A DNA stretch of 40,270 bases from Betaproteobacteria bacterium (GTDB lineage Bacteria > Pseudomonadota > Gammaproteobacteria > Burkholderiales > SG8-39): NCBI GenBank assembly GCA_009693435.1, contig SHXF01000039.1, forward strand, positions 1 through 40,270, read 5' to 3'. Made by a program: the position numbers and the translations under genes. The notes below the pieces were generated by a model. That model was not told the origin of the DNA. It saw only the letters and a program-made list of their open reading frames with translations, and did no database searches. This document shows positions 24,387-31,843 of this stretch, in pieces (position 1 is the stretch's first letter; each line of letters opens with the position of its first letter).

Positions 24387-25130
24387 ATGTTCGATTTCTT
24401 CAGGAAGAAACCACCGCCATCCCCCGGTGGCGGCACGACACCGACCAACCCTGCCGCGGAGGCCATGCGGCGCGCCATCGCGGAAAAGAAGAAAACCGAC
24501 CCGATGATAGGGGTGAAGATCGGTGCCAACGAGGTTCTGAAACGTCTCCTCGCCGTCATGAAGGACGAGCACGGGGTGCATATCGAATCCTGTCTTGCCG
24601 TTCTGGGTGCGATGGCCGGCTACGCCTGCCAGCACAGCGTGCGCGAGGAGTTTGTGCGCTCCGGCGACATGCCCGAAACCAGGGCTTTCGTCGTGGTCGA
24701 CGCGAAGGACGGCAAGCGCTATTTCTTCGGCGACCTGGTCAACAAGCCGCTGGCGGAGAGCAGGTTCTCGGTCTGGTCGCTCACGGCGGGCGCGGCGCAA
24801 AAAATGGGGCTGCCGGTGCCGGACGTCAACGAGATCTTCAAGCACGTTTCCGACACCGTGGGGACGGACAGTTTCGGCGTGCCGCGCGTGCCGGAGGCGC
24901 ACCGCGCGAGGAATCTGCCGGCCAAGTACCTGAAGGATCTGTGGCTGGCAGTGCACGCGCATGCGCTGGAATACTGCAACTATCCTTTCGAGTTGCCGGT
25001 GGTCTTCGGCCTCGCCATTCAGGAGGCGATCGTCATGGGCAAGCAGGTGCTCGACCCGACACTGGCGGTCGCGATCGTAATGGAAAGCGCGATCCCGATG
25101 TCCAAGGTCGATCTGCGCGCACTGACCTAG
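24387..25130 (+). CDS. Uncharacterised 247-residue protein
   Basis: Not recognised. The first ~30 residues are Pro/Gly/Thr-rich and start MFDFFRKKPPPSP; no signal peptide or membrane segment. The rest looks like a compact alpha/beta protein: VKIGANEVLKRLLAVMKDEHGVHIESCLAVLGAMAGYACQHSVRE, FVVVDAKDGKRYFFGDLVNKPLAESRFSVWSLTAG, and LAVHAHALEYCNYPFELPVVFGLAIQEAIVMGKQVLDP. Repeated Cys/His occur, but no metal motif is clear. The ATG has AGGAGG (24372-24377) nine bases upstream. It is monocistronic within a toxin-antitoxin-rich stretch and ends at a weak hairpin. Base composition matches its neighbours. Confidence 0.75.
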   Translation: MFDFFRKKPPPSPGGGTTPTNPAAEAMRRAIAEKKKTDPMIGVKIGANEVLKRLLAVMKDEHGVHIESCLAVLGAMAGYACQHSVREEFVRSGDMPETRAFVVVDAKDGKRYFFGDLVNKPLAESRFSVWSLTAGAAQKMGLPVPDVNEIFKHVSDTVGTDSFGVPRVPEAHRARNLPAKYLKDLWLAVHAHALEYCNYPFELPVVFGLAIQEAIVMGKQVLDPTLAVAIVMESAIPMSKVDLRALT

Positions 25131-25147
25131 GCTTTTCCGGGAAAAGC
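25131..25147 (+). terminator. Weak hairpin after the 247-residue gene
   Basis: GCTTTTCCGGGAAAAGC starts immediately after the stop and forms a 7-8 bp stem but has no T-tract, so it is a tentative terminator. Bases 25148-25327 hold no gene. Confidence 0.35.
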
Positions 25148-25327
25148 AGGCAGATCCGGCAAAGGGGGACGGGCACGAATTGTTTTTCATCCCTTGCGAC
25201 TCTGCACCCGCGCATCGCGTGCAGCAACTGGTGCATCCCGATTTGATACACGTGCGAATAAATATGTCCTGAGCCCCGGAATGATTTTCCTGCCCTTCGA
25301 TTTGCATGCCCGGCGACATGGCACAAA

Positions 25328-25864
25328 TCATCCCGGTCTTCTCTTCGCAAGAGCAACGGCAGCGGCGAAGGTTTCCAGAGGCAAAATCAGTTTCAGCGGA
25401 TCATCCAGCAAACTCATTGCTCCGAAACGCCGATACCAGACCGCTGCGCGGTTGTCCTTTGCATCGATCGCCAATGCCACACCGCCTACCTGCGTCGCGA
25501 CTGAAAGTGCCCGTATTCCAGCCGCCAGCATCAGCTCGCCGCCCAGCCCTTTTCCCTGGATGGCGCGGCTGACGGCCAGGCGCGCCAGACGGAAAACCGG
25601 TACCTCGTATCGGCCGAGCCGCCGGGTCAACGAAGCGGGGATTCGCGCAAACTCGATTGCCCCGGGGCTTATGCTGTAGTAGCCAAGAACGAGCGTGGGT
25701 TGCGCTGGCGGCACTGCAACAAAGGTTTTCGCACCGCCGGATTCGTGATTCTGCCGCGCATAGAGGGCAAGGTAATCGTTAAGCTCGACAATGCCACAAT
25801 CGAATTCCCCGCGGCGGTGGCGACGCGCGATCGGCTCCTCTATCCACGCAACCTCGCCGCTCAT
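25328..25864 (-). CDS. TacT-like GNAT acetyltransferase toxin
   Basis: A 178-residue GNAT protein of the TacT/AtaT type, whose characterised members acetylate aminoacyl-tRNA and block translation. Seen: HRRGEFDCGIVELNDYLALYARQNHESGGAKTFVAV at the N terminus (the F-x-C-G-x-x-L-N-D-(F/Y)-L pattern of this toxin group), the acetyl-CoA loop LARLAVSRAIQGKGLGGELML (Q/RxxGxG), and AAVWYRRFGAMSLLDDPLKLILPLET with the catalytic Tyr. Its ATG overlaps the antitoxin stop by four bases (25861-25864). Confidence 0.88.
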   Translation of the reverse strand: MSGEVAWIEEPIARRHRRGEFDCGIVELNDYLALYARQNHESGGAKTFVAVPPAQPTLVLGYYSISPGAIEFARIPASLTRRLGRYEVPVFRLARLAVSRAIQGKGLGGELMLAAGIRALSVATQVGGVALAIDAKDNRAAVWYRRFGAMSLLDDPLKLILPLETFAAAVALAKRRPG

Positions 25865-26136
25865 TTCCCGGTTCTGCGCCGGGCGGCCGCCAGCAAGGGC
25901 GGCGGCGGCTTGGGCGGATTCTCGAGTAATTTCAACACGCGCGCGGTATCGCGACGCGACAGGACAAGGCGCTCACCCTGTTCAACGATCCGGCGAGCCG
26001 CAGGCAACGCCATCCGCATGATGAAGCTGGTGAGATCCAGACGCTCATAGGCAGCTGCGTTCGCCAGAAGCCGCTTCTCTTCCGCGGTAGCGCGCAGCTC
26101 GATTCGATCGCCGCGGTTTGCAGTATTTGCCGTCAT
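25861..26136 (-). CDS. TacA-like (DUF1778) ribbon-helix-helix antitoxin
   Basis: A 91-residue DUF1778 antitoxin. The ribbon-helix-helix is DRIELRATAEEKRLLANAAAYERLDLTSFIMRMALPAARRIVEQ; the C-terminal tail LSRRDTARVLKLLENPPKPPPPLL matches the segment that wraps and neutralises GNAT toxins. The ATG at 26136 follows GGAGG by five bases. It precedes and overlaps the toxin and should repress the promoter at 26162-26190. Confidence 0.9.
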   Translation of the reverse strand: MTANTANRGDRIELRATAEEKRLLANAAAYERLDLTSFIMRMALPAARRIVEQGERLVLSRRDTARVLKLLENPPKPPPPLLAAARRRTGK

Positions 26137-26161
26137 CGGAGCCTCCGTTCGCAACGGCCTG

Positions 26162-26195
26162 ATTCTAGTGCACGGGCTGTGTCCGTACAATGGAC
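26162..26195 (-). promoter_or_regulatory. tacAT-like promoter and operator
   Basis: Leftward: -35 TTGTAC (26190-26185), a 17-bp spacer, -10 TAGAAT (26167-26162). The inverted repeat GTCC/GGAC (26181-26195) overlaps the -35, a likely antitoxin site. The antitoxin ATG lies about 25 bp downstream. Confidence 0.65.
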
Positions 26196-26266
26196 GTGAT
26201 CGCCGACCCGCATAGCGCAGCGATGTCCAACATCGAGTCGAGCAAGCTGCAAAAATGAAATATGAA

Positions 26267-27568
26267 TCAGGAGCGGCCGTGTTCACGCGCAGCAAATCTC
26301 ACCCGCACCCGCAGCCCAATCCCGCCCTCTCCTCCGCCCATCTCGATGCGCGCGGTGTGCGCGCCGGCTATGCTTTTGACGATCGCCAGTCCCAGACCGC
26401 TGCCCGTTTCGCCGCGCCCGGGGACGCGGTAGAAGCGGTCGAACACGCGTGCGCGCTCCTCAAGAGGAATCCCGGGACCGGTATCGGTCACGGCCAGCAC
26501 CGCCTCGCCCGCTTCGGCATACGCGTCCACGGTGATGCGCCCGCCGGATGGCGTGTAGCGGATGGCGTTCTGGATGAGGTTGTTGAGCAGAATGCGCAGC
26601 GCCTCCGCGCGCGCGCTCACCGGCGCCGCTTCGATGCGCCCCAGGCGCAGCTCAACCGGCTTGGCCTCGGCGATCGCCTCCAGTTCGGCCACCGACGCCA
26701 GCGCGAGCGCATCGAGCTGCAGCGGCGCCATCGGCTCCTGACCCGCGTTGGGCTCGAAGCGCGCCAGCGTGAGCAGCTGATCGACGAGGCGCGCCGCGCG
26801 GCGCGCGCCGGCCTTCAAGTGTTCCAGTGCCTCCTGCCGGTCATCGGCGGATTGCGCGCGCTCCACCAGTTGCAGCTGCAGTTGCAGCGCGGTGAGCGGC
26901 GTGCGCAGTTCGTGCGCGGCGTCGGCGGTGAATTGCTGCTGGGCGGCGATCGCCGCGGCCAGGCGCGCGAGCAGGCCGTTCAATTCTGTCGCCATCGGTT
27001 GCAGTTCCGCCGGCAGGTCATGATCGGGCAGCGGGGTGAGCGACTCCGGCTCGCGCTTGCCCACGGCCTGCGCCATGTCGCGCAGCGGCCGCAGCGAGCG
27101 GCCGAGTATCCACCAGATGAGGAGCGCAAACAGCGGGATGGAAAGGACGATGGGGATGAGGATGCGCAGCGCCAGTTCGCCGGCCTGATCCTGACGCAGG
27201 CTCATCAGTTGCGCGACCTGTATCGTCTTGATGCCGTCGGCGAAGGTGTAGATGCGCCAGTCCGCGCCGTGCAGCGAGACGGTGTCGAAGCCGGGCCGCC
27301 CGGCGGGCAGCGCGATGTTGCGATCCGACACATAGGTGCGGCTGCCCTTCAGGTCCCACACCTGCACGATGAAGTCGTAGTCGCCGCGCTGGCGCGAGTA
27401 GCCCTGCATGTTCTGGTCGCGCAGGGACAGCGCCATCTGCCGCAACTGGTAGTCGAACAGGCGACTGGCCTCCTCGTGCGTCGTGTAGTAGGTGGCGGTG
27501 CTGGCGCCGATGCCGACCAGGAGCAGAGCGGACAACAGCGCAATAAGCAGATGATGGCGAATCGACAT
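26267..27568 (-). CDS. Sensor histidine kinase, QseC/TctE-like
   Basis: A 433-residue inner-membrane kinase. TM1 is HLLIALLSALLLVGIGA (~6-24); a periplasmic sensor region of ~120 residues follows; TM2 is ILIPIVLSIPLFALLIWWILG (~135-158). Then a HAMP-like linker, HisKA with H219 in ADAAHELRTPLTALQ, and a HATPase domain with N-box NNLIQNAIRYTPSGG, G1 DTGPGIP and G2 GSGLGLAIVKS. It phosphorylates the regulator encoded just upstream (27652-28374). Members of this group sense small molecules, cations or carboxylates; the signal here is unknown. The gap between the two genes is filled by an 11-bp tandem array. Confidence 0.9.
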   Translation of the reverse strand: MSIRHHLLIALLSALLLVGIGASTATYYTTHEEASRLFDYQLRQMALSLRDQNMQGYSRQRGDYDFIVQVWDLKGSRTYVSDRNIALPAGRPGFDTVSLHGADWRIYTFADGIKTIQVAQLMSLRQDQAGELALRILIPIVLSIPLFALLIWWILGRSLRPLRDMAQAVGKREPESLTPLPDHDLPAELQPMATELNGLLARLAAAIAAQQQFTADAAHELRTPLTALQLQLQLVERAQSADDRQEALEHLKAGARRAARLVDQLLTLARFEPNAGQEPMAPLQLDALALASVAELEAIAEAKPVELRLGRIEAAPVSARAEALRILLNNLIQNAIRYTPSGGRITVDAYAEAGEAVLAVTDTGPGIPLEERARVFDRFYRVPGRGETGSGLGLAIVKSIAGAHTARIEMGGGEGGIGLRVRVRFAAREHGRS

Positions 27569-27581
27569 GCCCGGATCTACA

Positions 27582-27647
27582 TCCTCATCCTAATTTCATC
27601 CGAATTTCATCCTGTTTTCATCCTGATTTCATCCTGTTGTCATCCTG
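27582..27647. repeat. 11-bp tandem repeat between regulator and kinase genes
   Basis: Units follow NTTTCATCCTG: 27593, 27604, 27615, 27626 and 27637, with a degenerate one at 27582. On the coding (leftward) strand each unit offers AGGATGAAA, a Shine-Dalgarno-like motif. The array occupies most of the 83-bp gap. Confidence 0.9.
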
Positions 27648-27651
27648 TTTG

Positions 27652-28374
27652 TTACTTGCGCGGCCGTGCCGGCCGAGACCGCGCGTCGGGCTCCGCCGTT
27701 GCCACCGCGCTACCGCCATCGCCGCCCAGGATGTAGCCCACGCCGCGCACCGTGCGTATCGCGCCCTCGCCGAGCTTGCGGCGCAGGTTGTGGATGTGCA
27801 CCTCCACCGAATTGCTGGACACTTCCTCGCCCCAGCCGTAAAGCCGTTCTTCGAGCTGCGACCGCGACAGCGTCGCGCCGGGACGTTCCAGCAGCGCCTG
27901 CAGCAGCGCGAACTCGCGCGCCGACACCGGCACCGGTTTGTCGTTGCGACTGACCTGGTGCGTGGCCGGGTTCAGCTTCAGGCCGGCATGGCTCAACACC
28001 GGATCGGCGCGCCCGGCGTGGCGGCGCAGCACGGCGCGAATGCGCGCGCCCAGTTCATCGAGGTCGAACGGCTTCACCAGGTAGTCGTCGGCGCCCGCGT
28101 CCAGTCCCTTGACGCGCTCGGCAATGGCGTCGCGTGCGGTGAGGATGACCACCGGCATGCTGAGCCGCCGCGCGCGGATGTGGCGCAGCACCTCGATACC
28201 GTCCTTGCGCGGCAGGCCGAGGTCGAGCAGCACCAGCGCATACGGTTCGCTCGCCACGGCCAGGTCGGCTGCCGCGCCGTCCTGCACCCAGTCGACGACG
28301 TAGCCGTCCTGGCGCAGGCCTTTGCGGATGCTCTCGCCTATCATCGGATCGTCTTCCACCAGCAGCACCCGCAT
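27652..28374 (-). CDS. OmpR/PhoB-family response regulator (QseB/TctD-like)
   Basis: A 240-residue regulator. Receiver 1-115: acidic pocket E7-D9, phosphoacceptor D51 (LLDLGLP), T79 and K101. Winged-helix DNA-binding domain ~128-218: SAREFALLQALLERPGATLSRSQLEERLYGWGEEVSSNSVEVHIHNLRRKLG...IRTVRGVGYIL. A ~20-residue Ala/Arg-rich tail is extra. First gene of a regulator-kinase pair and 35 bp after the protease gene, all leftward, which fits envelope-stress or acid-responsive signalling. Confidence 0.93.
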   Translation of the reverse strand: MRVLLVEDDPMIGESIRKGLRQDGYVVDWVQDGAAADLAVASEPYALVLLDLGLPRKDGIEVLRHIRARRLSMPVVILTARDAIAERVKGLDAGADDYLVKPFDLDELGARIRAVLRRHAGRADPVLSHAGLKLNPATHQVSRNDKPVPVSAREFALLQALLERPGATLSRSQLEERLYGWGEEVSSNSVEVHIHNLRRKLGEGAIRTVRGVGYILGGDGGSAVATAEPDARSRPARPRK

Positions 28375-28409
28375 CCCGGCCCGCTCCCCGCCCGTTGCTA
28401 GCGCGAAGC

Positions 28410-29888
28410 TTACGCAAGATCGACGGGGATATATACCTTGGCGTCCGCGCGCTGGATCAGGAGGGCCACATGCTTGCCCGACTTCTTGATCAGCGATTGC
28501 AACTGCTCCGGACTCGCCACCTGCTGATTATTCACGGCGAGGATGACGTCACCCGGCTGCACTCCGGCCCGCGCCGCCGCGCCACCCGCCTGCTCCACCA
28601 GCACGCCGCCCGGCGCATTCAGCTGCCGCTGCTCATCCGCGTTGAGTCCGCGCACCGCGACACCGAGCCGGCCGGTGCTGGCAGGATCCAGCGCCGCCGA
28701 CGCCAGCTTCTGCGCCGGCAACTCGCCTACCGTGACTTTCAGCGAGGTTTCGCCGCCGTCGCGCCACACCCGCAAATCCGCCGCCTGCCCGGGCTTGATG
28801 TTCGCCACCACCTGCGGCAGGTCGCTGGAGGAATCGATCTCCTTCCCGGCGAAGCCGATGATCACGTCGCCGGCTTTCACGCCGCCGCGTGCCGCGGGAC
28901 CGCCCGGCTCCACCGCGCTGACCAGCGCGCCCATGGGCTTTTTCATGCCGAACGATTGCGCGAGGTCCTGATTGACCTCCTGCACCACGACGCCGATGCG
29001 ACCGCGCGTCACCTTGCCCGACTGCAGCAACTGGTCCTTGACGTTCATCGCCACATCGATCGGGATGGCGAACGACAGGCCCATGTAGCCGCCGGTTTCG
29101 CTGTAGATCTGCGAGTTGATGCCGATCACGTTGCCGCTCAGGTCGAACAGCGGCCCGCCGGAATTGCCCGGATTGATCGCGACATCGGTCTGGATGAAGG
29201 GCACGTAGCTGCCGTCGGGCAGGGAGCGCGATTTCGCCGACACGATGCCGGCGGTGACCGAATTCTCGAAGCCGAACGGCGAACCCACCGCCACCACCCA
29301 CTGGCCCACCCGCACTTTCGATGCGTCGCCGAGTTTCACGTAGGGCAGTCCGCTCGCCTCGATCTTGAGCAAGGCCACGTCGCTACGCGCGTCCTGGCCG
29401 ATGACTTTGGCGCTGAACTCGCGCCGGTCGGTGAGTTTCACGTTCACCTGCTCTGCGCCCTTGACGACGTGGGCGTTGGTGAGCACGTAACCGTCCGCGC
29501 TGACGATGAAACCCGAGCCCACGCCGCGAACCGGCCCGCGATTCTGATTGGGCCCCTGGAAGCGCCGGAAGAATTCACGCAGCGAATCCTGCTCGTCCGT
29601 GCCCGGCGCCTGCGCATCGGCAGACCCGTTGGCAGACCCGGCCTTGGTGACGTTGATATTCACGACCGCGGGCCCGACCTGGGCTACCAGCGTGCTGAAG
29701 TCCGGCAGCGCGATGCCCTGCGTGGCCGGGACGACCCCCTGCGCGGCAGCGGACGGTAGCGAGGCCTGCGCCACGGACTTGTCGGACGCAGCGGCAGCCT
29801 GCACATTGAAGCCGCTCATGTTGTATCCGGCAACCGCCGCCGGCAGCAACGCTGCGAGTACCGCGAGGGTGATAAGTTTCCGTTTCAT
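28410..29888 (-). CDS. degP: Periplasmic DegP/DegQ-type serine protease with two PDZ domains
   Basis: A 492-residue HtrA-family protease/chaperone of the periplasm. Signal or anchor sequence KRKLITLAVLAALLPAAVAGYN; a long linker to ~85; trypsin-like domain with complete triad H140 (LTNAHVV), D170 (RSDVALLK) and S243 (NPGNSGGP); PDZ1 from GRIGVVVQEVNQDLA; PDZ2 from GRLGVAVRGLNADEQ to the end. Length is normal for the family. The ATG at 29888 is chosen over a GTG three codons upstream because AGGAG lies eight bases before it. Immediately upstream of the two-component pair, which may control it. Confidence 0.93.
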   Translation of the reverse strand: MKRKLITLAVLAALLPAAVAGYNMSGFNVQAAAASDKSVAQASLPSAAAQGVVPATQGIALPDFSTLVAQVGPAVVNINVTKAGSANGSADAQAPGTDEQDSLREFFRRFQGPNQNRGPVRGVGSGFIVSADGYVLTNAHVVKGAEQVNVKLTDRREFSAKVIGQDARSDVALLKIEASGLPYVKLGDASKVRVGQWVVAVGSPFGFENSVTAGIVSAKSRSLPDGSYVPFIQTDVAINPGNSGGPLFDLSGNVIGINSQIYSETGGYMGLSFAIPIDVAMNVKDQLLQSGKVTRGRIGVVVQEVNQDLAQSFGMKKPMGALVSAVEPGGPAARGGVKAGDVIIGFAGKEIDSSSDLPQVVANIKPGQAADLRVWRDGGETSLKVTVGELPAQKLASAALDPASTGRLGVAVRGLNADEQRQLNAPGGVLVEQAGGAAARAGVQPGDVILAVNNQQVASPEQLQSLIKKSGKHVALLIQRADAKVYIPVDLA

Positions 29889-29955
29889 GATTTGCACTCC
29901 TGTGCAGTGATGAGATGGCGTGATAATAGGAGCGGATGCTTAAGGGAAACTTAAG

Positions 29956-30035
29956 GGCGGCCCGGTGGGAAGAGCAGGGGCCCCGCCAAAGGCGGGGATG
30001 CGACCCCACCGGGCCGCCGGCCCGCAAAGCGGGCC
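29956..30035. repeat. Nested-hairpin repeat element, copy A
   Basis: A perfect 14-bp inverted repeat GGCGGCCCGGTGGG / CCCACCGGGCCGCC (29956-29969, 30005-30018) encloses an inner hairpin CCCCGCC-AAA-GGCGGGG (29981-29997). A third stem, GGCCCGC-AAA-GCGGGCC (30019-30035), follows. It lies between the divergent protease and monooxygenase genes. A related element with the same GCCCCGCCAAAGGCGG core lies at 40043-40118. Confidence 0.85.
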
Positions 30036-30103
30036 TTTGCGAATCCCACTGCGCATCAACGAAGGACGCCCTGGTTCCGAACCTCACGAGACCCACCCAA
30101 CCC

Positions 30104-31348
30104 ATGACCCGCAAACCCAAAATAGGCATAGTCGGCGCCGGCCTCGGCGGCCTGGTCGCGGCCAACGCGCTGCTCAGGCGCGGCTATGACATCGACGTGT
30201 TCGAGCAGGCGCCGCAACTCGGCGAGTTCGGCGCGGGGATACAGGTCAGTCCCAACACCGTGAAGGTGCTGCGCGCGCTCGGTCTGGAGGCGGAATTGCT
30301 CAAGGTCGCGCACGAGCCGCATTTCTTTCTCGGCCGCGACTGGCAATCGGGCCGGCAGGTGTATCGCTCGCCGATCAAGGACGTGTTTCCGGCGCGCTAC
30401 GGCGCCGGCTACTACCACGTGCATCGCGCCGACCTGCACCGCGTGCTGGGCGGCGGGCTGCCCGAAGAGAAAGTCCACCTCAGCGCGCGCTGCGTGGAAC
30501 TTATCAACGGCAAGGATGCGATGGGCCTGCGCTTCGCGGATGGGCGGCAGGAAGAATACGACGCGGTAATCGGCGCCGACGGCATTCGTTCGGTGGTGCG
30601 CGAGGCGCTGTTCGGGTCGCAGCAACCGCAGTTCACCGGCTGCATGTGCTGGCGCGCGCTGGTCGACGCGGAGAAACTGCACCCCGGCGTGGTGCTGCCG
30701 GCCATCACGGTGTGGCTGGGCCCGTCGGCGCACGTCGTGCACTACTACGTGCGCGGCCGAAAGCTCGTCAACTTCGTCGCGGTGTTCGAGACCGACCAGT
30801 GGGTGGAGGAATCGTGGAACCTGCCCAGTTCGCGCGAAGAACTGCTGGCCGCGTATCGCGGCTGGCACCCGGACCTGCTCGCCTTGTTCGGCCAGGCGGA
30901 ACAGATCTACAAGTGGGGACTGTTCGATCGCGATCCGCTGCCGCGCTGGAGCGTGGGGCGCGCAACCATCCTCGGCGACGCCGCGCACCCGATGCTGCCG
31001 TTCTTCGCGCAGGGCGCGGGGCAGGCCATCGAAGACGGTTATGTGGTCGCCGCGTCGCTCGCGGCATTGCCGGAGGACATCCCGGCCGCCTTGCAGCACT
31101 ACGAAGCGCTGCGGCGCGAGCGCACGACGCGGGTGCAACTCGGCTCGCGCGAGCGGCGCCATGCGCTGCATCTGCGATCGCCCTGGGCGCGCTTCAAACG
31201 AAATCTCGCGTACAAATGGCAGGAGTGGCGCGATCCGGTGGCCAACTCCTACAAGGCGGGCTGGATCTACGAGCTGGATGTGACGGACGAGGCGGCGGGC
31301 CAAGCCGCAGTGGCGCGGCCGGCCCAGACTGCGGTCAGTAGGTCATAG
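30104..31348 (+). CDS. FAD-dependent monooxygenase, salicylate-hydroxylase-like
   Basis: A 414-residue class A flavoprotein monooxygenase. N-terminal FAD site GIVGAGLGGLVAANALLRRGYDIDVFEQ; central VIGADGIRSVVR (the DG motif); and ATILGDAAHPMLPFFAQGAGQAIEDGYV (the GD motif). It uses NAD(P)H and O2 to hydroxylate an aromatic or related ring; closest in feel to salicylate/6-hydroxynicotinate hydroxylases. The C-terminal ~45 residues are variable. The ATG at 30104 gives the family start; no good ribosome site is seen. It stands alone downstream of a hairpin repeat. Confidence 0.88.
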   Translation: MTRKPKIGIVGAGLGGLVAANALLRRGYDIDVFEQAPQLGEFGAGIQVSPNTVKVLRALGLEAELLKVAHEPHFFLGRDWQSGRQVYRSPIKDVFPARYGAGYYHVHRADLHRVLGGGLPEEKVHLSARCVELINGKDAMGLRFADGRQEEYDAVIGADGIRSVVREALFGSQQPQFTGCMCWRALVDAEKLHPGVVLPAITVWLGPSAHVVHYYVRGRKLVNFVAVFETDQWVEESWNLPSSREELLAAYRGWHPDLLALFGQAEQIYKWGLFDRDPLPRWSVGRATILGDAAHPMLPFFAQGAGQAIEDGYVVAASLAALPEDIPAALQHYEALRRERTTRVQLGSRERRHALHLRSPWARFKRNLAYKWQEWRDPVANSYKAGWIYELDVTDEAAGQAAVARPAQTAVSRS

Positions 31349-31388
31349 CGCTATCGGATCGAATGCAGGTTGGTAAATCAGGAGCCGA

Positions 31389-31499
31389 ATGAACAAACGC
31401 CGCAATCTGCTCATGGCATTGGCCGGCGCTGCGCTCGCAGCGCCGCTGGTGGCCATTGCGCAACAGCCGGGCAAGGGTTGGAGCTGCGCGAATGTCCGC
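31389..31499 (+). pseudogene. N-terminal fragment of an ABC substrate-binding protein
   Basis: ATG 31389 preceded by AGGAG reads MNKRRNLLMALAGAALAAPL then VAIAQQPGKGW. This is the signal peptide and first mature residues of the TrpX/DUF534-type ABC receptors (QQPGK-x-WRIG). The frame then enters an 11-bp array and stops at 31499-31501. Nothing of the mature receptor remains. Confidence 0.7.
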
Positions 31500-31533
31500 T
31501 GAATGTCCGCTGAATGTCCGCTGAATGTCCGTT
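31490..31533. repeat. 11-bp tandem repeat at a truncation junction
   Basis: Four units of GAATGTCCGCT (31490, 31501, 31512; the last at 31523 ends ...GTT) lie exactly between the receptor fragment and the transposase remnant. Confidence 0.92.
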
Positions 31534-31562
31534 GCGGGGCCGGCGCATCCAGATCCTGCGAG

Positions 31563-31751
31563 TGCCGAAGTAATAACTGCGGCCCGATGCGCGCGATAGC
31601 GCTGCTCGACGACCCAGCCGTGATGCGGCGCTTCCTTGAGCACCCCGGAGGCTGGACGCCCGAACCCGCCGAGCGCGGCCTGTCCGCGACGCCCAACCGG
31701 CCGCGAAAAGCGGTCATCTCCATCACTTGCCACCCGGTCCCCGTCATCGCG
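31563..31751 (+). mobile_element. C-terminal remnant of an IS91-like transposase
   Basis: The frame reads CRSNNCGPMRAIALLDDPAVMRRFLEHPGG...WTPEPAERG...ISITCHPVPVIA. This resembles the tail of IS91/IS801-type transposases: a Cys pair, then M-R-x-I-A-x-(I/L)-x-D-P-A-V-(I/M), a (L)EHLG-like turn, and a final YHPVPDIA-like end. The zinc-ribbon Cys pairs are degenerate and the catalytic HUH part is absent. The family is assigned from memory of tail sequences. No element ends are visible. Confidence 0.55.
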
Positions 31752-31843
31752 TCGCGCAGTGCGATAAAGCGCGGATTCTCCGGGATGGCGCCGATGCTCT
31801 CGAGCCGCATGGAAAATACCGCACGATGTTCCTGCAATACGCC

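Noticed and set aside
26255..27736. Plus-strand frame across the kinase gene
   Set aside because: Complement of a kinase with intact H, N, G1 and G2 boxes.
31335..31837. Minus-strand frames in the scar region
   Set aside because: No family resemblance, and they cross the tandem array and the plus-strand transposase remnant.
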